64,000 bases of DNA from Hemerocallis citrina (taxonomy: Eukaryota; Streptophyta; Magnoliopsida; Asparagales; Asphodelaceae). The notes beneath the pieces were generated by a model. It saw only the letters and a program-made list of their open reading frames with translations, did no database searches and was not told the origin of the DNA. Within the stretch, counting starts at the first letter, position 1, and each line of letters begins with the position of its first letter. The position numbers and the translations under genes are program-made. Positions 45,160-57,550 of the stretch are shown in pieces. Location of the stretch: assembly GCA_017893485.1 (NCBI GenBank), contig CM030368.1, positions 178,742,504 through 178,806,503 on the forward strand, in the 5' to 3' direction.

Positions 45160-46107
45160 GAGCATCTACAGCCATGCATGCTAAAAATGGCAAAATGCAG
45201 AAATAGATATATCATTTCATTGTTTTCCTGTACTGGCGAAATGGTAAAAAAATATAAACGTTAGAGAAAATTTGAACAGATGAAACATAATGTTTCTTCG
45301 GAACAAAAAAATAAACTAATTTTTTTTTGTCGGACGCTTTTGCAAATGAGCAAAACTCTCAGACGAAACATCGTGGGGTTTTTGGTTTTTTTTCCCTTTA
45401 ATTTTGGTGTTCTTTTAGGATAAATCCAACCGCCCAAATAAAAAATCCAAAGAAAATCATATACAATCCAACCCATATAATAAAAAAAGCCAAAAATTTT
45501 GCTAAAAAACCCTCCATTCCCTTGGACAAAACATGATGTTTCATTTGGGGATTTTTGTTTTGTTTTTTTTAATTTAGTTTTTATTTTTAATGTCAATCCA
45601 ATCGTCCCAATAAATAGTCCATAGAAAATCATATACAATTCAACCCACAGAATCCAAAAAATATCAGAAATTTTGCACACAAAAAAAACTTCCATTTCCT
45701 TGAACGAAACATGATGTTTCGTCCGTGGGGATTTTTCTTTTCCAGGGCTTTTTTTAATTTAAAAAATGTTCTAATTTCATCAGACGAAACATCATATTTC
45801 GTCCGATGGATTAAAAATATTATAAAATATTTAACGAAACATGATATTTTGTCCGATGGATTAAAAATATTATAAAATATTTAACGAAACATGATATTTT
45901 GTCCGATGAATTAAAAATAGTATAAAATATTTCGGACGAAATATCATATTTCGTCCGCTATAATATGCATATTGCTATATCTTCTCTCAAATATAGTATT
46001 CTACTGTAGCGGAAAAGAAAAAAATATGCATATATAGCACACGACTACAACGTTCAAAATACTATAAAATGCATAATATTCATATATACACACGAACGTG
46101 GATGCTC
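45160..46107. mobile_element. Harbinger-like MITE copy C
   Basis: Ends gagcatctaca...acgtggatgctc between TAA (45157-45159) and TAA (46108-46110). The interior is built of repeated gacgaaacatcatatttcgtc-type palindromes, with three tandem copies of a 50-bp unit (attaaaaatattataaaatatttaacgaaacatgat) at about 45800-45960. No transposase. Confidence 0.85.
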
Positions 46108-46140
46108 TAAGACTTCATTTTCTTAAAAATCAAATTGTTA

Positions 46141-46753
46141 GAGCATCTGTAGTCATTGAATGCCAAAGTTTGGGTATTTGGCATACAGAAATAGAATTTT
46201 TGGGTTTGTGATGCAGTCGTTCAAACCCAAGTTTTGGGTTTTCAAACTTAAAAATCGGCAGACGGGAAATTATTTCCTGTCTCACGTAAAAAAATTAAAA
46301 AAAGCTAACGGATGATTTTTTTTTATTGAAAAAAAAAAACGATGGAAATACCCATAATGGGATGTATAGGCCTAGTTCTTTAAATATTTTTTTTAAAAAT
46401 TGGGTTTGGGACATGAGATGATCTCCCGTCCCTCCAATTTTGATTTTTTTTTTATCGTCAGACAGAAAATGAATTCCCGTCTGATCATTTTTTTAAAAAA
46501 AATTATTAGATGGGAAATCATTTCCCGTCTGATATATTAAAATATATAAAAAATAACGGGATCTTTCGTCCCATTGAACGGATGAAATATCATATTTCTT
46601 TGGCTATATTTTGCAAAATTTCATTTCGCCTGTCAAATATAGCACATCACTGTTCATCCTCAATCCAAATTTTGGTATATAGCCGACGACTGCAATAGTT
46701 TTTTGACTATATTTTGTAAAAAATAGATAAATAGCGAACGACTACATGTGATC
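46141..46753. mobile_element. Harbinger-like MITE copy D
   Basis: Ends gagcatctgtagtcat...acgactacatgtgatc between TTA (46138-46140) and TTA (46754-46756). The interior carries gacgggaaattatttcctgtc and gatgggaaatcatttcccgtc palindromes, as in copy A. Confidence 0.82.
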
Positions 46754-46853
46754 TTATAAGCCAGATTTAACTCTCAAATCTCTTATCTGACTGCTAGGAG
46801 ATTTGTTACTGACGTACAACAACGCTTGTCGCACAAGTTTATATTTAAATCAA

Positions 46854-47150
46854 CTAGTAGTTTACACGTGTGATGCACGTTTTAATAAATATAATTTTTA
46901 AAATAAAAATTTAGACGTAGTCTTGATTTGAACCTAAGACATCCTTTATAATAGTTATGCACGTGCGTTGTATGAGTTGGTAGAATGACAAAATATTTAC
47001 AAATGATACTAAGGCCTTCTCTCATTATAATATTGTGAGCAAACCCGTGCATCGCACGTGCTTTTTTTTGTCCTTTTCCATTCCCTTTTTTGTCCTTTTT
47101 CATTTCCCTCCACGTGCATCGCACGTACATGATACTAGTAATATTAGAGA
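46854..47150 (-). mobile_element. Short Helitron with a possible second one inside
   Basis: On the minus strand it starts TCTCTAATATTACTAG at 47150 after A and ends in CTAG at 46854 before T. An acgtg-tgatg-cacgt hairpin (46866-46880) lies 8 nt before the end. A second, plus-strand Helitron-type end, with hairpin cacgtgcatcgcacgta then catgatactag, ends at 47138; its start may be tctctcattataat at 47018. The two ends face in opposite directions within 300 bp. Confidence 0.65.
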
Positions 47151-47716
47151 TAAATGAACAAAAGTAGGTAGCTAGATTTGTTTCTATAATATTATGCTAT
47201 CGGTTATTTGCAGTTGGTCCAGTGGATTACCATAAATTCTCATTCTTTTGATTCGGCCATCAGTTTAGAAAAAGCAAAATTTTCCAACATAAAGAGAAGT
47301 CCAAGTCAAAGAAGAAACTCAGATTGTTCCTAATTGTATAGTGTATACTGCACCACAATCCAGAATAATGGGAAGACTACAACCTAACACAATATGACAC
47401 CACACCATCCTCATGTTGGATGAAAGTGAAGGATACCTAATAAAATACTAGAAAAATGTTGAACTAAGGTTTCTAGAAAAAAAAGGCCCTCATGTTTATT
47501 TCTCCTCTCTCTCATCAAAATCACATTGGAGAAAACACAAAGTCAAATCTTTGAACAGTTGCCCAACCTTCATGGGTTGTTACGGTTTTGGACATTTATC
47601 AATTTAATACGTAAAAGCTGTTTGACAAAATTTTCAAAACCGAGTTTCTCTCTTTCTAGAAAATTCTAAAAGAAAAAACTATATCTAAAAAAATAATCAA
47701 AAATAAAAAATAAAAT
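47151..47716. other. Intergenic, no gene seen
   Basis: AT-rich with no supported coding frame, repeat or element end. Confidence 0.5.
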
Positions 47717-49570
47717 TCCCCCCCCCCCCCTCCTTCGCGGCGACAAGTACCCCCTTACCCTTCCTCGCGCCGACGAAGTTCGCTCCATCCTTCGCGGCGA
47801 CGAGGTTCACTCCATCCCCCGCCCCCGTCATCCCCAGCGCCTCAACGGGCTCTCCTCCCTTCGTGCTCCATCTCCGTACCTCCATTGATGGCGGTGGGGA
47901 GCGTGCGCTGGCGCCTCGTCCGCCTTCGACCACGGCAGGAGAAGTCCAAGATCTGATCCCTCAGATCTGGGCGACGCCTCCGTCGCCTCCTCTTCCTTCC
48001 CCATCCTCGTCAAGCCCAAGTGGACCACCTGCCTCCTTGCCAGCGCGGCGTGTCGTGCCCCTACTGGCCCTCAGCCCAACGGCAGCAGCGGCGGATCATT
48101 CGGCGGCGGTGGCGAGTTAGCATGTTGTCGTAGTGTTTATTGGGGTTAGCCTGCTGTCGCCGTGATTTGCTCAAGTCCCCACCTCCCACAGCACCTTGGA
48201 TCTGGGGCTCAAGTGTTTATTGGGATTGGGGTTTGGGTTAGGTTGGGGTTGGTTGGCTTTACTAGATGTTTGCCCGGTTGTTCTTTGCGCTTGCCACCAT
48301 GTCCACACTCTTGGGGCCAATCACGGCAATCTACGGCTATGATTTGGTTTTTCGAGGGTTGGTAGTGCGTATGAAGAAGCAGGGTGTGCTTGGCTGTGCC
48401 GTAGTGCGAGACGGCAGAATTTTTATTTGTTTGGGGGGTTGGTGGAGCTGTCTGAGTTGGGTGTGTCTAGGTGTGAGTTTGCGGTGTAGTACGGTTGTGG
48501 GGCTAGGGCCCAAAGACGGGGTCCCCCCATGAGATGTGCTCACTCGCTACTCCTGTACCCTATGCCTTCTACCGACGCCGTCGTCCGTCTCACTTGTCTC
48601 AACTTTCGAGGTGCTTGTCTCGAATGTCGCCCCAGAGCATCCTCCCGCGCCTGTTGTCGTGAACGCTTTGGTTCTGGGGCTCAAGTGTGTGAGGTCGGTG
48701 GTTCGGTATGGGGCCCGTGGGGCCAGGCCATTGTGAGAGGTGGGGACTGTGTAGCACGTTGTATTGCACGATTGTGGGGCTTGGGTCCGAAGATGGGGTC
48801 CCTCCATGATGTGCACTCACTTGTTTGGGTGTCCAACGATGCTGCCTATCAGACTATTGAGCTTCCTCCAGCTTAGGCCACTGTCTCGTAACAGTGTCGC
48901 CTCTTCCCTCGTTGGGAGTAAGAGTCGAGTTGGGTCTGTGTGGTGAGAAATTGCTTGAGAGAGCAAGAGCGTGAGAAAGGTGAAGGTATCCTCTCCACGG
49001 CCCTCTCCTGGAGCGTGGTTTTTGGTGGGGTGAGCGAGATAGTTGTTTGGTGAGAAATCGCCTGAGATAGTACTATCGTGAGAGAGGTGAAGGTATCCTC
49101 TTCACGGTTACCTCTATGGTAGCGGCTGTGGGAGCTGTTGGCGAGTCTGTTGGATGAGTGGTGGAGTTGGTGGGAGGGTGCAGTTGCTGTGCAGGTGCCG
49201 TGGTGTCATAAGTCGGCCTGCGGGGCTTGGGCCCAAAGACGGGGTCCCCCCAGCGAGGAGAAGGCAAGGAGCGGCGGGTGTTAAAATCCTGTCAGACTAG
49301 CTTCGGGTGGGTGTGCATATGCCGTGGAGGCAGTGTACGATGCTAAACTGATGTACATACAATTTTGCTGGACCGAGCTTGTTTGTCGTCCCACCCTCCA
49401 GGGTTATTCGAGGGATTTGTTGTTTGTACAGGTCATGTTGCTTTATGTATGTTTTTATTTCCTGTCAGTAGGTTTTAATCTGGCCTAATTCTCTGGGTTT
49501 GTATCATTAATTTCTTATCAATGAAACAGGGTGGCCAGACTCCACCTTTTTCTTTAAAAAAAAAAAACTT
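47717..49570 (+). mobile_element. GC-rich, poly(A)-ended retroposon (LINE-like 3' end)
   Basis: An island much richer in GC than its surroundings starts at a C run (about 47717-47730). It ends with tctgggtttgtatcattaatttcttatcaatgaaacagggtggccagactcc and poly(A) at about 49554-49567, very like the 3' ends of plant L1-type LINEs. No endonuclease or reverse transcriptase is present. A box of about 24 bp (gggcccaaagacggggtccc with ccca) occurs three times, at 48507, 48783 and 49229. Open frames exist on both strands but overlap in several phases and look compositional. It may be a 5' untranslated region joined to a 3' end, or a transcript copied by a LINE. No target duplication could be placed. 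Confidence 0.5.
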
Positions 49571-49873
49571 TCCCAACCCCCCCCCCCCCCAAAAAAAAGT
49601 AAAGTGGTGGGGCCGTGGGCGGGGGGGATTGTTACTTGACAAATGCCATCTGTCTTAAGCTTATTTACAACTGTATTTTAGAAAAAAGTATTTTAAATTT
49701 CTATTTAGTATATTCTTGATTATGGTTAATCTACATACAGTTAATGTTGCTCAGGATAGAAATTTTATTTAGGCTTCGCGCTCGCAATTCACAATTCACA
49801 AAAAGTTTTTGTTGTGACCGACTTAGCAAACAACACAACTTCTCCGCCAATCTACCTTGACATATTCATCATG
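49571..49873. other. Intergenic, no gene seen
   Basis: Begins with A, C and G runs (a run of C at 49579-49591), then AT-rich sequence. It ends at the target duplication tcatg (49869-49873) of the chromovirus. Confidence 0.5.
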
Positions 49874-50402
49874 TGATAGAGGTCCGAACGGGAGGCCAAC
49901 GATTATGGGTCGCGGTGAGGGAGGCTCCCTATTTAAGCTTATGTTAACCATGTTAATGATGCTGTTAAGAACCAGAGTAGAAGGAGAAAGAGAAGAAGAG
50001 AAGGGAGAGGAAGAAGATAAGAGGAAGGAGATAAGATTTAATTTATTTCATTGATTCCTTACAATTCATGCCTCTGCTATATGTAGAGGAAAAGGAGAAA
50101 GCAACAGTAGATCTATAAACCGCGCATTGTCACATAGCACGTGCAATGCGCGTAAAAACTAAAAAGATAAAAAGACGGGAAGTAAGCGGAAACGGACTAA
50201 TGGCTTTCACTATTCACTGGGGCCCACTTGTAGTCGTTCTCCACTCTTACACAGTAAAAAGGGAGGGACTCATCTGCAAATTGCCAACCGATTATTCATA
50301 AAAGTCCTAGAAAGAAAGATATTCACCCTGGACTGATACGTAAGGGCGATGACTGATACGCAACATCTTCAACGACAGATAAAGTTCATCGAAACTGTAT
50401 CA
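49874..50402 (-). repeat. 3' LTR of the chromovirus
   Basis: Nearly identical to 55041-55566. Contains cgcgcattgtcacatagcacgtgcaatgcgcg, an imperfect inverted repeat, and a purine-rich gaaggagaaagagaagaag stretch. Confidence 0.9.
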
Positions 50403-53400
50403 TTCCTCCCCAATTGAGAAGGAGCTTCCAAGATGTTTCGAAATTGGGGGAAGCGACGGTGTATATCCCAAAACGACTCCCAAGTAGCCTCCCCTTCCCC
50501 ATGCCCCTGCCATTGAACCAAAATCTCCGTGACGGACACGCCGTTCCTGCCAACCATACGTTTGTCAATCACTCTGAGGGGTGGAAGCTCTTCTTCAAAA
50601 AAGTAGGAGGGTAGCGATGGATCTATTCGCTGGGCATTTCCAGGATGATGTCGCAACTGAGAGATGTGGAAGACGTTTGCTGCAGGGGGTATCAGTAACT
50701 TATAGGCCACTTGACCCACCTTGTCGATGATTTGAAAGTGCCCATAATACAGGTGGGATAGCTTATGAATGCGTCTTCGTCCGACTGTGATCTGTCGATA
50801 TGGCTGTGGATGAAGGTACACAAATTCCCCAACTTCAAACTGTTTCTCTGTCCTCTTTTTATCAGAGTATGCCTTCATTCTCTGCCGAGCCTTTTGCAGG
50901 TTGTCTTGAAGCAGTCGCAGCGTAGCATCTATATCAAGGAGACTCTCCTCCACCTCTGGCGACCCCGCAGTGTTGGGCACATACAACAGGAGAGTTGGGG
51001 GGAAGGGGGGGGAGGGGGGTCGACCATATAGCACCTGATACGGGGAAAGCTTGGTGGAGCTATTAACACTTGTATTGTACCAATACTCAGCCCAGGGAGT
51101 ACTGCGGTTCAACTAAAGGGTTTGTAGGTACAAAAGCACTGCAAGTAAGTCTTGAGAGTCCTGTTGACGACTTCAGATTGCCCATCAGATTGGGGATGGA
51201 AAGAGGAGCTTAAACAGAGATGCGTTCCCTGCAGTGTGAAAAGCTCTTGCCAAAATGCACTTGTGAAGATGGGGTCTCGGTCGCTAACAATGGTGGCAGG
51301 CATGCCATAGATCTTGATGATGTTGTGCACGAAGGCTTCCACTATGGACTTGGAAGTGTAAGGGTGCGTGATGGGGATGAAGTGAGCATACTTTGATAGG
51401 CAATCCACCAACACTAATATTGTAGTTTTTCCCCAACTTCGAGGCAACCCTTCTATGAAATCCATACTTAGGTCCTTCCACACTTCTGTGGGTATTGGGA
51501 GAGGTTGCAAGAGCCCCAATGGAGCTTGGGTGCTGTATTTACATCTTTGGCAAACGTCACACTGCCTAATGTAAGTCTTGATCATTTTCTTCATACCTGG
51601 CCAATAGGCCACTTGCTTTAACCGTAGCCAGGTTTTCTCATACCCAGAATGCCCCCCTTGAAGTGAATCATGGTCCATTTGGATCAGCTCAGCTATTAGA
51701 TAGGATGTGGGGTTAATTATAACCCATGCTGCGATGAATAGTTGGGGGCTTCACCATTATCCAATTTAACTTGGATTTCCTTGTAATAGGGGTCCTGCCA
51801 CACCTTAAATTTTAGGGCCACCAACCAAGCTGGTTGCATGATGGAGATGGACTGCACTTGAGGGTCTTTAAAAACTCTCGATAGGCTGTTGGCACCCTGG
51901 TTGTCTCTCCCCTTTTTGTATTTGACAGTGAAGTGATACCCATGTAGTTTCCACAGCCACGAGTGTTGAGCCTCTGTATCCAGTCGTTGCTCTAAGAGGT
52001 GCTTCAAGGGCTTGTGGTCGGTTTTGATTACAAACCCCCTGCTTAGTAGATAGTGCCGCCACTTTTTAACAACTGGAGGATGGCCAACATCTCTTTTCCA
52101 TATGTCAATAAGTATCGACTCTTTCCCTTCAGCTCCTTGCTCAGGAATGCAATGGGATGCTGGCATTGCATTAGGATGGCTCTGATTCCTGTTCCAGCTG
52201 CATCATACTCCAACACAGAGGGCTTTTCAAAATCAGGTAATGCCAGTACAGGCGGGGAGGTGAGTGCTTGCTTGAGAGCTTCAAAAGCTAATTGAGCTTC
52301 AGGACACCACTTGAAGGCTCCCTTCTTAGTGAGAGCTACTAAGGGAGAAGCAATGGTGGCATATCTCGCAATAAATTTATGGTAGTAGCCTGCTAATCTC
52401 AAGAATCCCCTTAGTGCTCACAGGGTTTTGGGCTGTGGCGATTGATTAATGGTTGCGACTTTGCTAGGATCCACTGAGACCCCTTGGTGAGATACAATGT
52501 GTCCTAAGTACGACACCTCTTGTACTGCAAACACACATTTCTTCTTACTTTCCCACAAGGAGTTCTCTTGTAGAAGCTGCAATACCAATTGAAGATGATG
52601 CACATGCTCTTGAGGGGATCGACTATAGATCAATATGTCGTCGAAGAAGAACAATACAAACTTACGGAGATAGGGTTTAAACACTTGGTTCATGAGGGAG
52701 TGGAAGGTGGAGGGGGCGTTCGTGAGACCAAAAGGGGCATCACCAGATACTCATAGTGGCCCTCATGGGTTTTAAAGGCAGGTTTGTGAACATCCTCTGC
52801 CTTCATTCAGATTTAGTGGTATCCGCTGCAAAGATCCAATTTACTAAACACTTGAGATCCTTGTAATTCATCTGATAGCTCATCGATTATAGGGATAGGG
52901 TACTTATCTTTAATCGTCATCTTGTTGAGAGCTCTATAGTTGACACAAAGGCACCAAGAACCATCGGCCTTCTTGACCATCACTACAGGGGAAGCGTACG
53001 GGCTGAAACTAGGTCGGATGATCCCTGCTTGCAGCATTTCTCTTATCAGTCTCTTCATCTCATTCTTCTGAGCCCAAGGGTGCTTATAAGGTCTGAGGTT
53101 AACTGGGTTGGGAATTTGGAAGGAGGGAAATGCTGTGATCCTGTGCTTTCTCAGGGGGGAGGGGTAGTCTGCTCTTGAAAGACACCTGCAAAGGTGTTTA
53201 GAATGTTTGCTATCTCATTCGAGTGGGGAGTTTCTGGCTCTAGCTGATCCTCTTCATTTGATCTGATCTCACTAATGTGGAGTAGGAAGCCTCGCTTCAC
53301 GTGCAGCAAGGTTTTCTGCAGAGTCTTGGACTCGACCAACTCTAATTTGCTGCTGCCAACCCCTTTCAGGATCTTCAGCTCCCCCTTTTGCTCGAAGCTC

Positions 53401-53588
53401 ACAGAGTGGTGCTTGAAACTTAGCCATATACCCTCTAAAGTGCGCATCCACTGAGCCCCCAAAATCAACTGACTCGTTCTCAGGGGCAACACATGGAAGG
53501 TGGTCTGAATTGTCACTCCTTGGCAGATGAACTCAAGCCTTTCGCAAGCCCCTTCACATTGTAGCTTTTTACCCCCAGCTACAGTCAC
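50369..53588 (-). pseudogene. Chromovirus pol with chromodomain
   Basis: Domains on the minus strand: end of protease and linker (53588-53151). Reverse transcriptase follows, with [20 protein letters not shown] (about 52990-52870) and the FFDDILIYS active site (about 52660-52620). RNase H follows (LVALTKKGAFKWCPEAQLAF, VLEYDAAGTGIRAILMQ, 52402-51717). Then comes integrase with its HHCC finger (GHSGYEKTWLRLKQ...CDVCQRC) and D-D-E regions (SMDFIEGLP, SDRDPIF, HPQSDGQSEVVNRTL; 51678-51109). The C-terminal chromodomain reads LRVIDKRMVGRNG, ILVQWQGHGEGEATWE (50570-50440). Frameshifts lie near 52810-52700, 52410, 51700 and 51110. The chromodomain would direct integration to marked chromatin. Confidence 0.88.
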
Positions 53589-53603
53589 AGAGAACCTGCA
53601 GCT

Positions 53604-54884
53604 TCAGTTTACTGATAATTTACTTCTCCTCACCACTTGAGAGTCTATGAAGTTGTGAGTTGAGCTCATATCTAGTAGCGCATACACCTCTTGATTCCTA
53701 ATGCTCCCTTTAAGCCTCAGTGTTTGAGGTTCCTCCACCCCCGTAATTGCGCTTAGTGAAAGGGTAGGTGGAGATGTCTTTGGGAACACAGCTTGGAGGC
53801 AGTTCAACTGAACCTCTGAAGGCTCTACAGGCTCTATCTCTCCCTCTTTTGGGGACTCATTCGCATACACTTCCTCAGCATCCAACTCACCCTCAATGAG
53901 CATTAGGGATCTCCCCTTGCATCGGTGACCTTTGAACCATTTTTCATCACAGTGAAAACAATGATTCTGGGCCCTTTTCTCTGCGAGCATTCTATCAAAC
54001 TGAGTTTGCTTAGGAAACTCTGGGACTGCAAGTTTTCCAGTGTTTATAGGGGAATTGATCGGGGGGTTAGCTTTTGGTGGAGGTTGGGAATTAAAGAAAT
54101 CTGGTCGTGAGTTCACACCCATATACTTGGCAGCCTTCTTCTGGCACATGGCGATGGTCTCTCTTGAAATTGCCTCTCTATATGCAGCCGTAATGGTTTG
54201 GGGATGCTTCAGGATCACCTCTTGTTGAATCTCCTATTTCAGACCAGAGACAAAGCAATCCACCAACACCGCCATGTCTAATGGCTTACTTAAGTGACTG
54301 TACTTGCGGAATTCCTTGTAAAATTCGTGTACAGTCACTGTTTGGTGGAGTTTGAGCAAGGTGGCCATTGGGTTTTGGAGCTCAGTAGGCCCAAACTGCA
54401 GGAGCATCCCCCTCTTCAGCAAGCTCCAATTGATCTCCCCTCTATGCTGCCTTTTGAACCAGCGCCATCACAGTAAGGCGTCCTCTCTCAAAAAGTACAC
54501 GCTGAAGCTCACCTGATGCCTGTCGTCAATCCTCTGAGTATCAAAGTGATGCTCTATGTGAAAAAACCAGTTGCTAATATCTCCTGTGCCATCATACAGA
54601 GGGATCTCAAGTTTTGTGTGCTTAGGAAAGATAGATTGGTACCCCTCTAGCCCATTGCCGCTTCTTCGCCATTGGCTGCTAGAGTTCAGATTAGGGTTGG
54701 GTAAGAGTGGTGGAAGAGTACCGTTGTTGGAGTTTGAGGGGTATGGAGTCTCCTCTCTATGCCGAGAATCTCGTTCGGTGAGTCGCCAGAGCAAACTGTG
54801 GATCTCGTCATTCTGCAGTTGTAGACCCGTCATCTGGTGTTGCAACATCCCAATAGAGACTTCGATGTCTTCAGCCCTCTGATT
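53604..54884 (-). pseudogene. Chromovirus gag and start of protease
   Basis: Gag features: LEIPLYDGTGDISNWFFHIE (about 54620-54560), FGPTELQNPMATLLKLHQT and YKEFRKYSHLSKPLDMAVLV (54390-54250). A zinc knuckle CFHCDEKWFKGHRCK lies at about 53970-53925. The protease follows with YALLDMSSTHNFID (53682-53641), in which the catalytic D-S/T-G has become D-M-S. In-frame stops near 54467, 54233 and 53603. Confidence 0.82.
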
Positions 54885-55026
54885 GAGATCAGTTGGCTGT
54901 TGAAGCTCAACACCACTCAGGGTGGAGCTTCATGCCAATTGGCTTGGGGATCTGATTCCGGAGTTTCCTCCAGATTCGAGGATCGGTAAGCACTCGATCG
55001 GATGGCTAGGGTTGGCAGAGTCATCT

Positions 55027-55040
55027 GGCTCTGATACCAT
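55027..55040 (-). other. Primer-binding site of the chromovirus
   Basis: On the minus strand, ATGGTATCAGAGCC directly after the 5' LTR end, complementary to initiator tRNA-Met. Confidence 0.9.
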
Positions 55041-55566
55041 TGATAGAGCTCCGAACGGGAGGCCAGCAATTATCAGTCACGGTGGGGGAGCCTCCCTATT
55101 TGAGCGTGTGTTAACCATGTTAATGATGCTGTTAAGAACCAGAGTAGAAGGAGAAAGAGAAGAAGAGAAGGGAGCGGAAGAAGATAAGAGGAAGGAGATA
55201 AGATTTAATTCACTTCATTGATTCCTTATCATGCCTCTGCTGTATGTAGAGGAAAAAGAGAAAGCAATAGTAAATCTACAAATCGCGCATTGACACGTAG
55301 CACGTGCAATGCACGTAAAAACTAAAAATGATAAAAAGACAAAAAGCGAGCGGAAGCGAACTAACGACTTTCACTGTTCATTGGGGCCCACCTGTAGTCG
55401 TGCTCCACTCTTACGCAGTACAAAGGGAGGGACTCATCTGCAAATTGCCAGCAGATTATTCATAAAAGTCCTAGAAAGAAAGATATTCACCCTCAACTGA
55501 TACGTAAGGGCGATGACTGATACCCAACATCTTCAATGGCAGGTACAATTCATCGAAACTGTATCA
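55041..55566 (-). repeat. 5' LTR of the chromovirus
   Basis: Pairs with 49874-50402; both share the gagctccgaacgggaggcc or ggtccgaacgggaggcc end and the gatgactgatac box. Confidence 0.9.
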
Positions 55567-55634
55567 TCATGTCATTGCTCAATCTCGAGGAAATTTTTGA
55601 TTTATGCCTGATGTTAGAGTAGTACATAAAATAC

Positions 55635-56657
55635 TGTAAATCACCCTTAGGGGGGGTGAATAGGGTGATCGTGCGGAATTAAAAAATAAAAGAATAAAGT
55701 AAAGTAAATTAAAGTAATGCAAGAGAGAAAAAAAAACAAACTCAGATGACGCAGCGATATAACGTGGTTCGACCCCCAGGTCTACGTCCACACCATCTAC
55801 TTGTAACAATCCTCCGCTACAAGCGTTCCACTATACTCAAAAACCCTTAGTACAGTGATTCTCGGATTCAGGCCGAGAGACCTATTACACCCACAGGACT
55901 TCTAATCCAAGTCCCGTCAATCTCACCGAAGTGGAAAAGTAAAGAAAATAAAATTCAAGATCGTTTGAGATCTTGACTAAAGAATACAACCAATTCAACG
56001 CTCACACTCGGATTGATTATCAAGAGATTAGTTCAAAATAATTTTCTCAGAAGGAATAGGTGGTGAAGACACAGTGGATTCGTTCTATTAAATAGAAGAG
56101 AAAGTGTATCGATCAAAAGAGGCAACGATACATTCCAAAAAAGATATACAGCCAAGTTGCGGTCGACCTTTCAAAGTGTGCGGTCTACCGTTCATCTCTC
56201 TAGCGTACGCTAGAGAGATGAAAGGTCGACCGCTATCTTCGCCAACAGAAGTTGTGGTCGACTGCGACGGTCGACCGACCTTAGGTACGGTCGACCGGTT
56301 CGTGGCTTTATAAATCGAATTCACTTTGCTTTCTTACCATAAACTAATCTCTCTTTAATCAATCAATTACAATAAATATCTCACGAAAATATTGCTAAAA
56401 ATCCAGTCTTGATAGATTTCTTGGAGATTAATTAATGTAGAGCTCTTTCCTCTTTTGTTTGTATATGCAATCTCACTTTATTGCTTTCCATTTGCTTGTA
56501 TATGCAATCTCCCTTTATTACTTTCCTTGTTTGTATATTTGTGAATCGCTCTTGAATCTCTTTTTGATGTTAATTAATCCTGAAAATCTGACATACTAAA
56601 TTCAAACTTATTAGTATAAGTGAGCACATTTTGTGTACACCAAACCATGAGTCAACA
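55635..56657 (-). repeat. 3' LTR of the SIRE-like element
   Basis: Contains a 32-bp perfect palindrome at 56191-56222 (ttcatctctctagcgt and its complement), absent as such in the partner LTR. A minus-strand TATAAAG lies at 56306-56312. Several GGTCGACC sites. Confidence 0.9.
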
Positions 56658-57280
56658 ATCTCCCCCTTTTGGTGTGAACAAAACATGCAAGAATGTTTGA
56701 AAATTAAAACAAAGTATGTAAATACTCCCCCTAAATTTAGTGCATCCTGTAAAACAGATTTTCATATAGATAGAATTTTTAAGAGAGTAAATACTCCCCC
56801 TTAATATAATATCACCTGTAATACATAACTTAATGAACAAATATAAGATAGGAATGAGCGACTTAATTCATGAAATGATTAATGAACAAATATAAGATAC
56901 GAATGAGAGACTTAATTCATGAAATGATTTGAAAATCGTTTGAAAACATTCGAAAACAATTCTCCCCCTTTTTGGAACACACCAAGAGGGGATAAAAAGA
57001 GTAAAATAGTCCTTGGAAAGTTCGTGAAAGCAATCATCAGTTTAAAACAATGAAGATGAACATTCTAAGATATTACAATGAATACAAAAAGAATCATGGA
57101 AGAGAATCTTCTTACATGATACCGTTGATAACGAGACTCTATGATATATAGTGAGAGCTCTACATAATATCATAGATTTGAGATTCTCCCCAATACATAT
57201 GAAAGCAACAAGAAAATCAAGAAATTGAGAGAGGAAGCATTGATTTTATAAAAAATTGAAGGACAATACCAGAGAGAAAG

Positions 57281-57550
57281 CCGGTCGACCTGACGGTCGA
57301 CCGCAGAACATGAATTTGTAAGAAATATCCAGAAAGCATACCGGTTGACCGTCACATGTGATTTTTCGAAAAGAATTTCCAGAGAGTAAATCGGTCGATC
57401 GCACGGTTGACTGCAAAACATGATTTTGCAAGAAAAACTATCCAGAGAGTATGTCGGTCGAAAGCACGGTCGACCGCAATAAGCAAAATTAGAGAGTCGA
57501 AAAATGATAAAAAACCAAGACTAAGCCGGTCGACCGCACAGTCGACTGAC
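57281..57550. repeat. Tandem repeat of about 60 bp with GGTCGACC boxes
   Basis: Five degenerate units start ccggtcgacc or cggtcg at 57281, 57341, 57391, 57454 and 57526. Most carry paired boxes (cggtcgacc...cggtcgaccgca) and then gaaaaa-tatccagagag. It lies in the non-coding part of the SIRE-like element, downstream of gag. Confidence 0.75.

Larger units (their letters stand above)
49874..55566 (-). mobile_element. Chromovirus (Ty3-gypsy, Reina-like), nearly complete
   Basis: LTRs of 529 bp (49874-50402) and 526 bp (55041-55566); on the minus strand they start TGATACAGTTTCGATGAA and end ...CTCTATCA. Perfect target duplication tcatg (49869-49873 and 55567-55571). A primer-binding site adjoins the 5' LTR and a polypurine tract (aattggggaggaa, 50403-50415) adjoins the 3' LTR. 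Coding order on the minus strand: gag, protease, reverse transcriptase, RNase H, integrase, chromodomain. There are only a few stops and frameshifts in about 4.5 kb, so it is dead but fairly young. The lineage within chromoviruses is judged from its size, LTR and chromodomain and is tentative. Confidence 0.88.

Noticed and set aside
47697..48876. Overlapping open frames of 60-115 codons on both strands
   Set aside because: High GC removes stop codons in all phases; no motif and no consistent frame along the island.
51284..54476. Alternative-frame open stretches around the chromovirus
   Set aside because: They overlap well-supported gag and pol domains in the correct frame.
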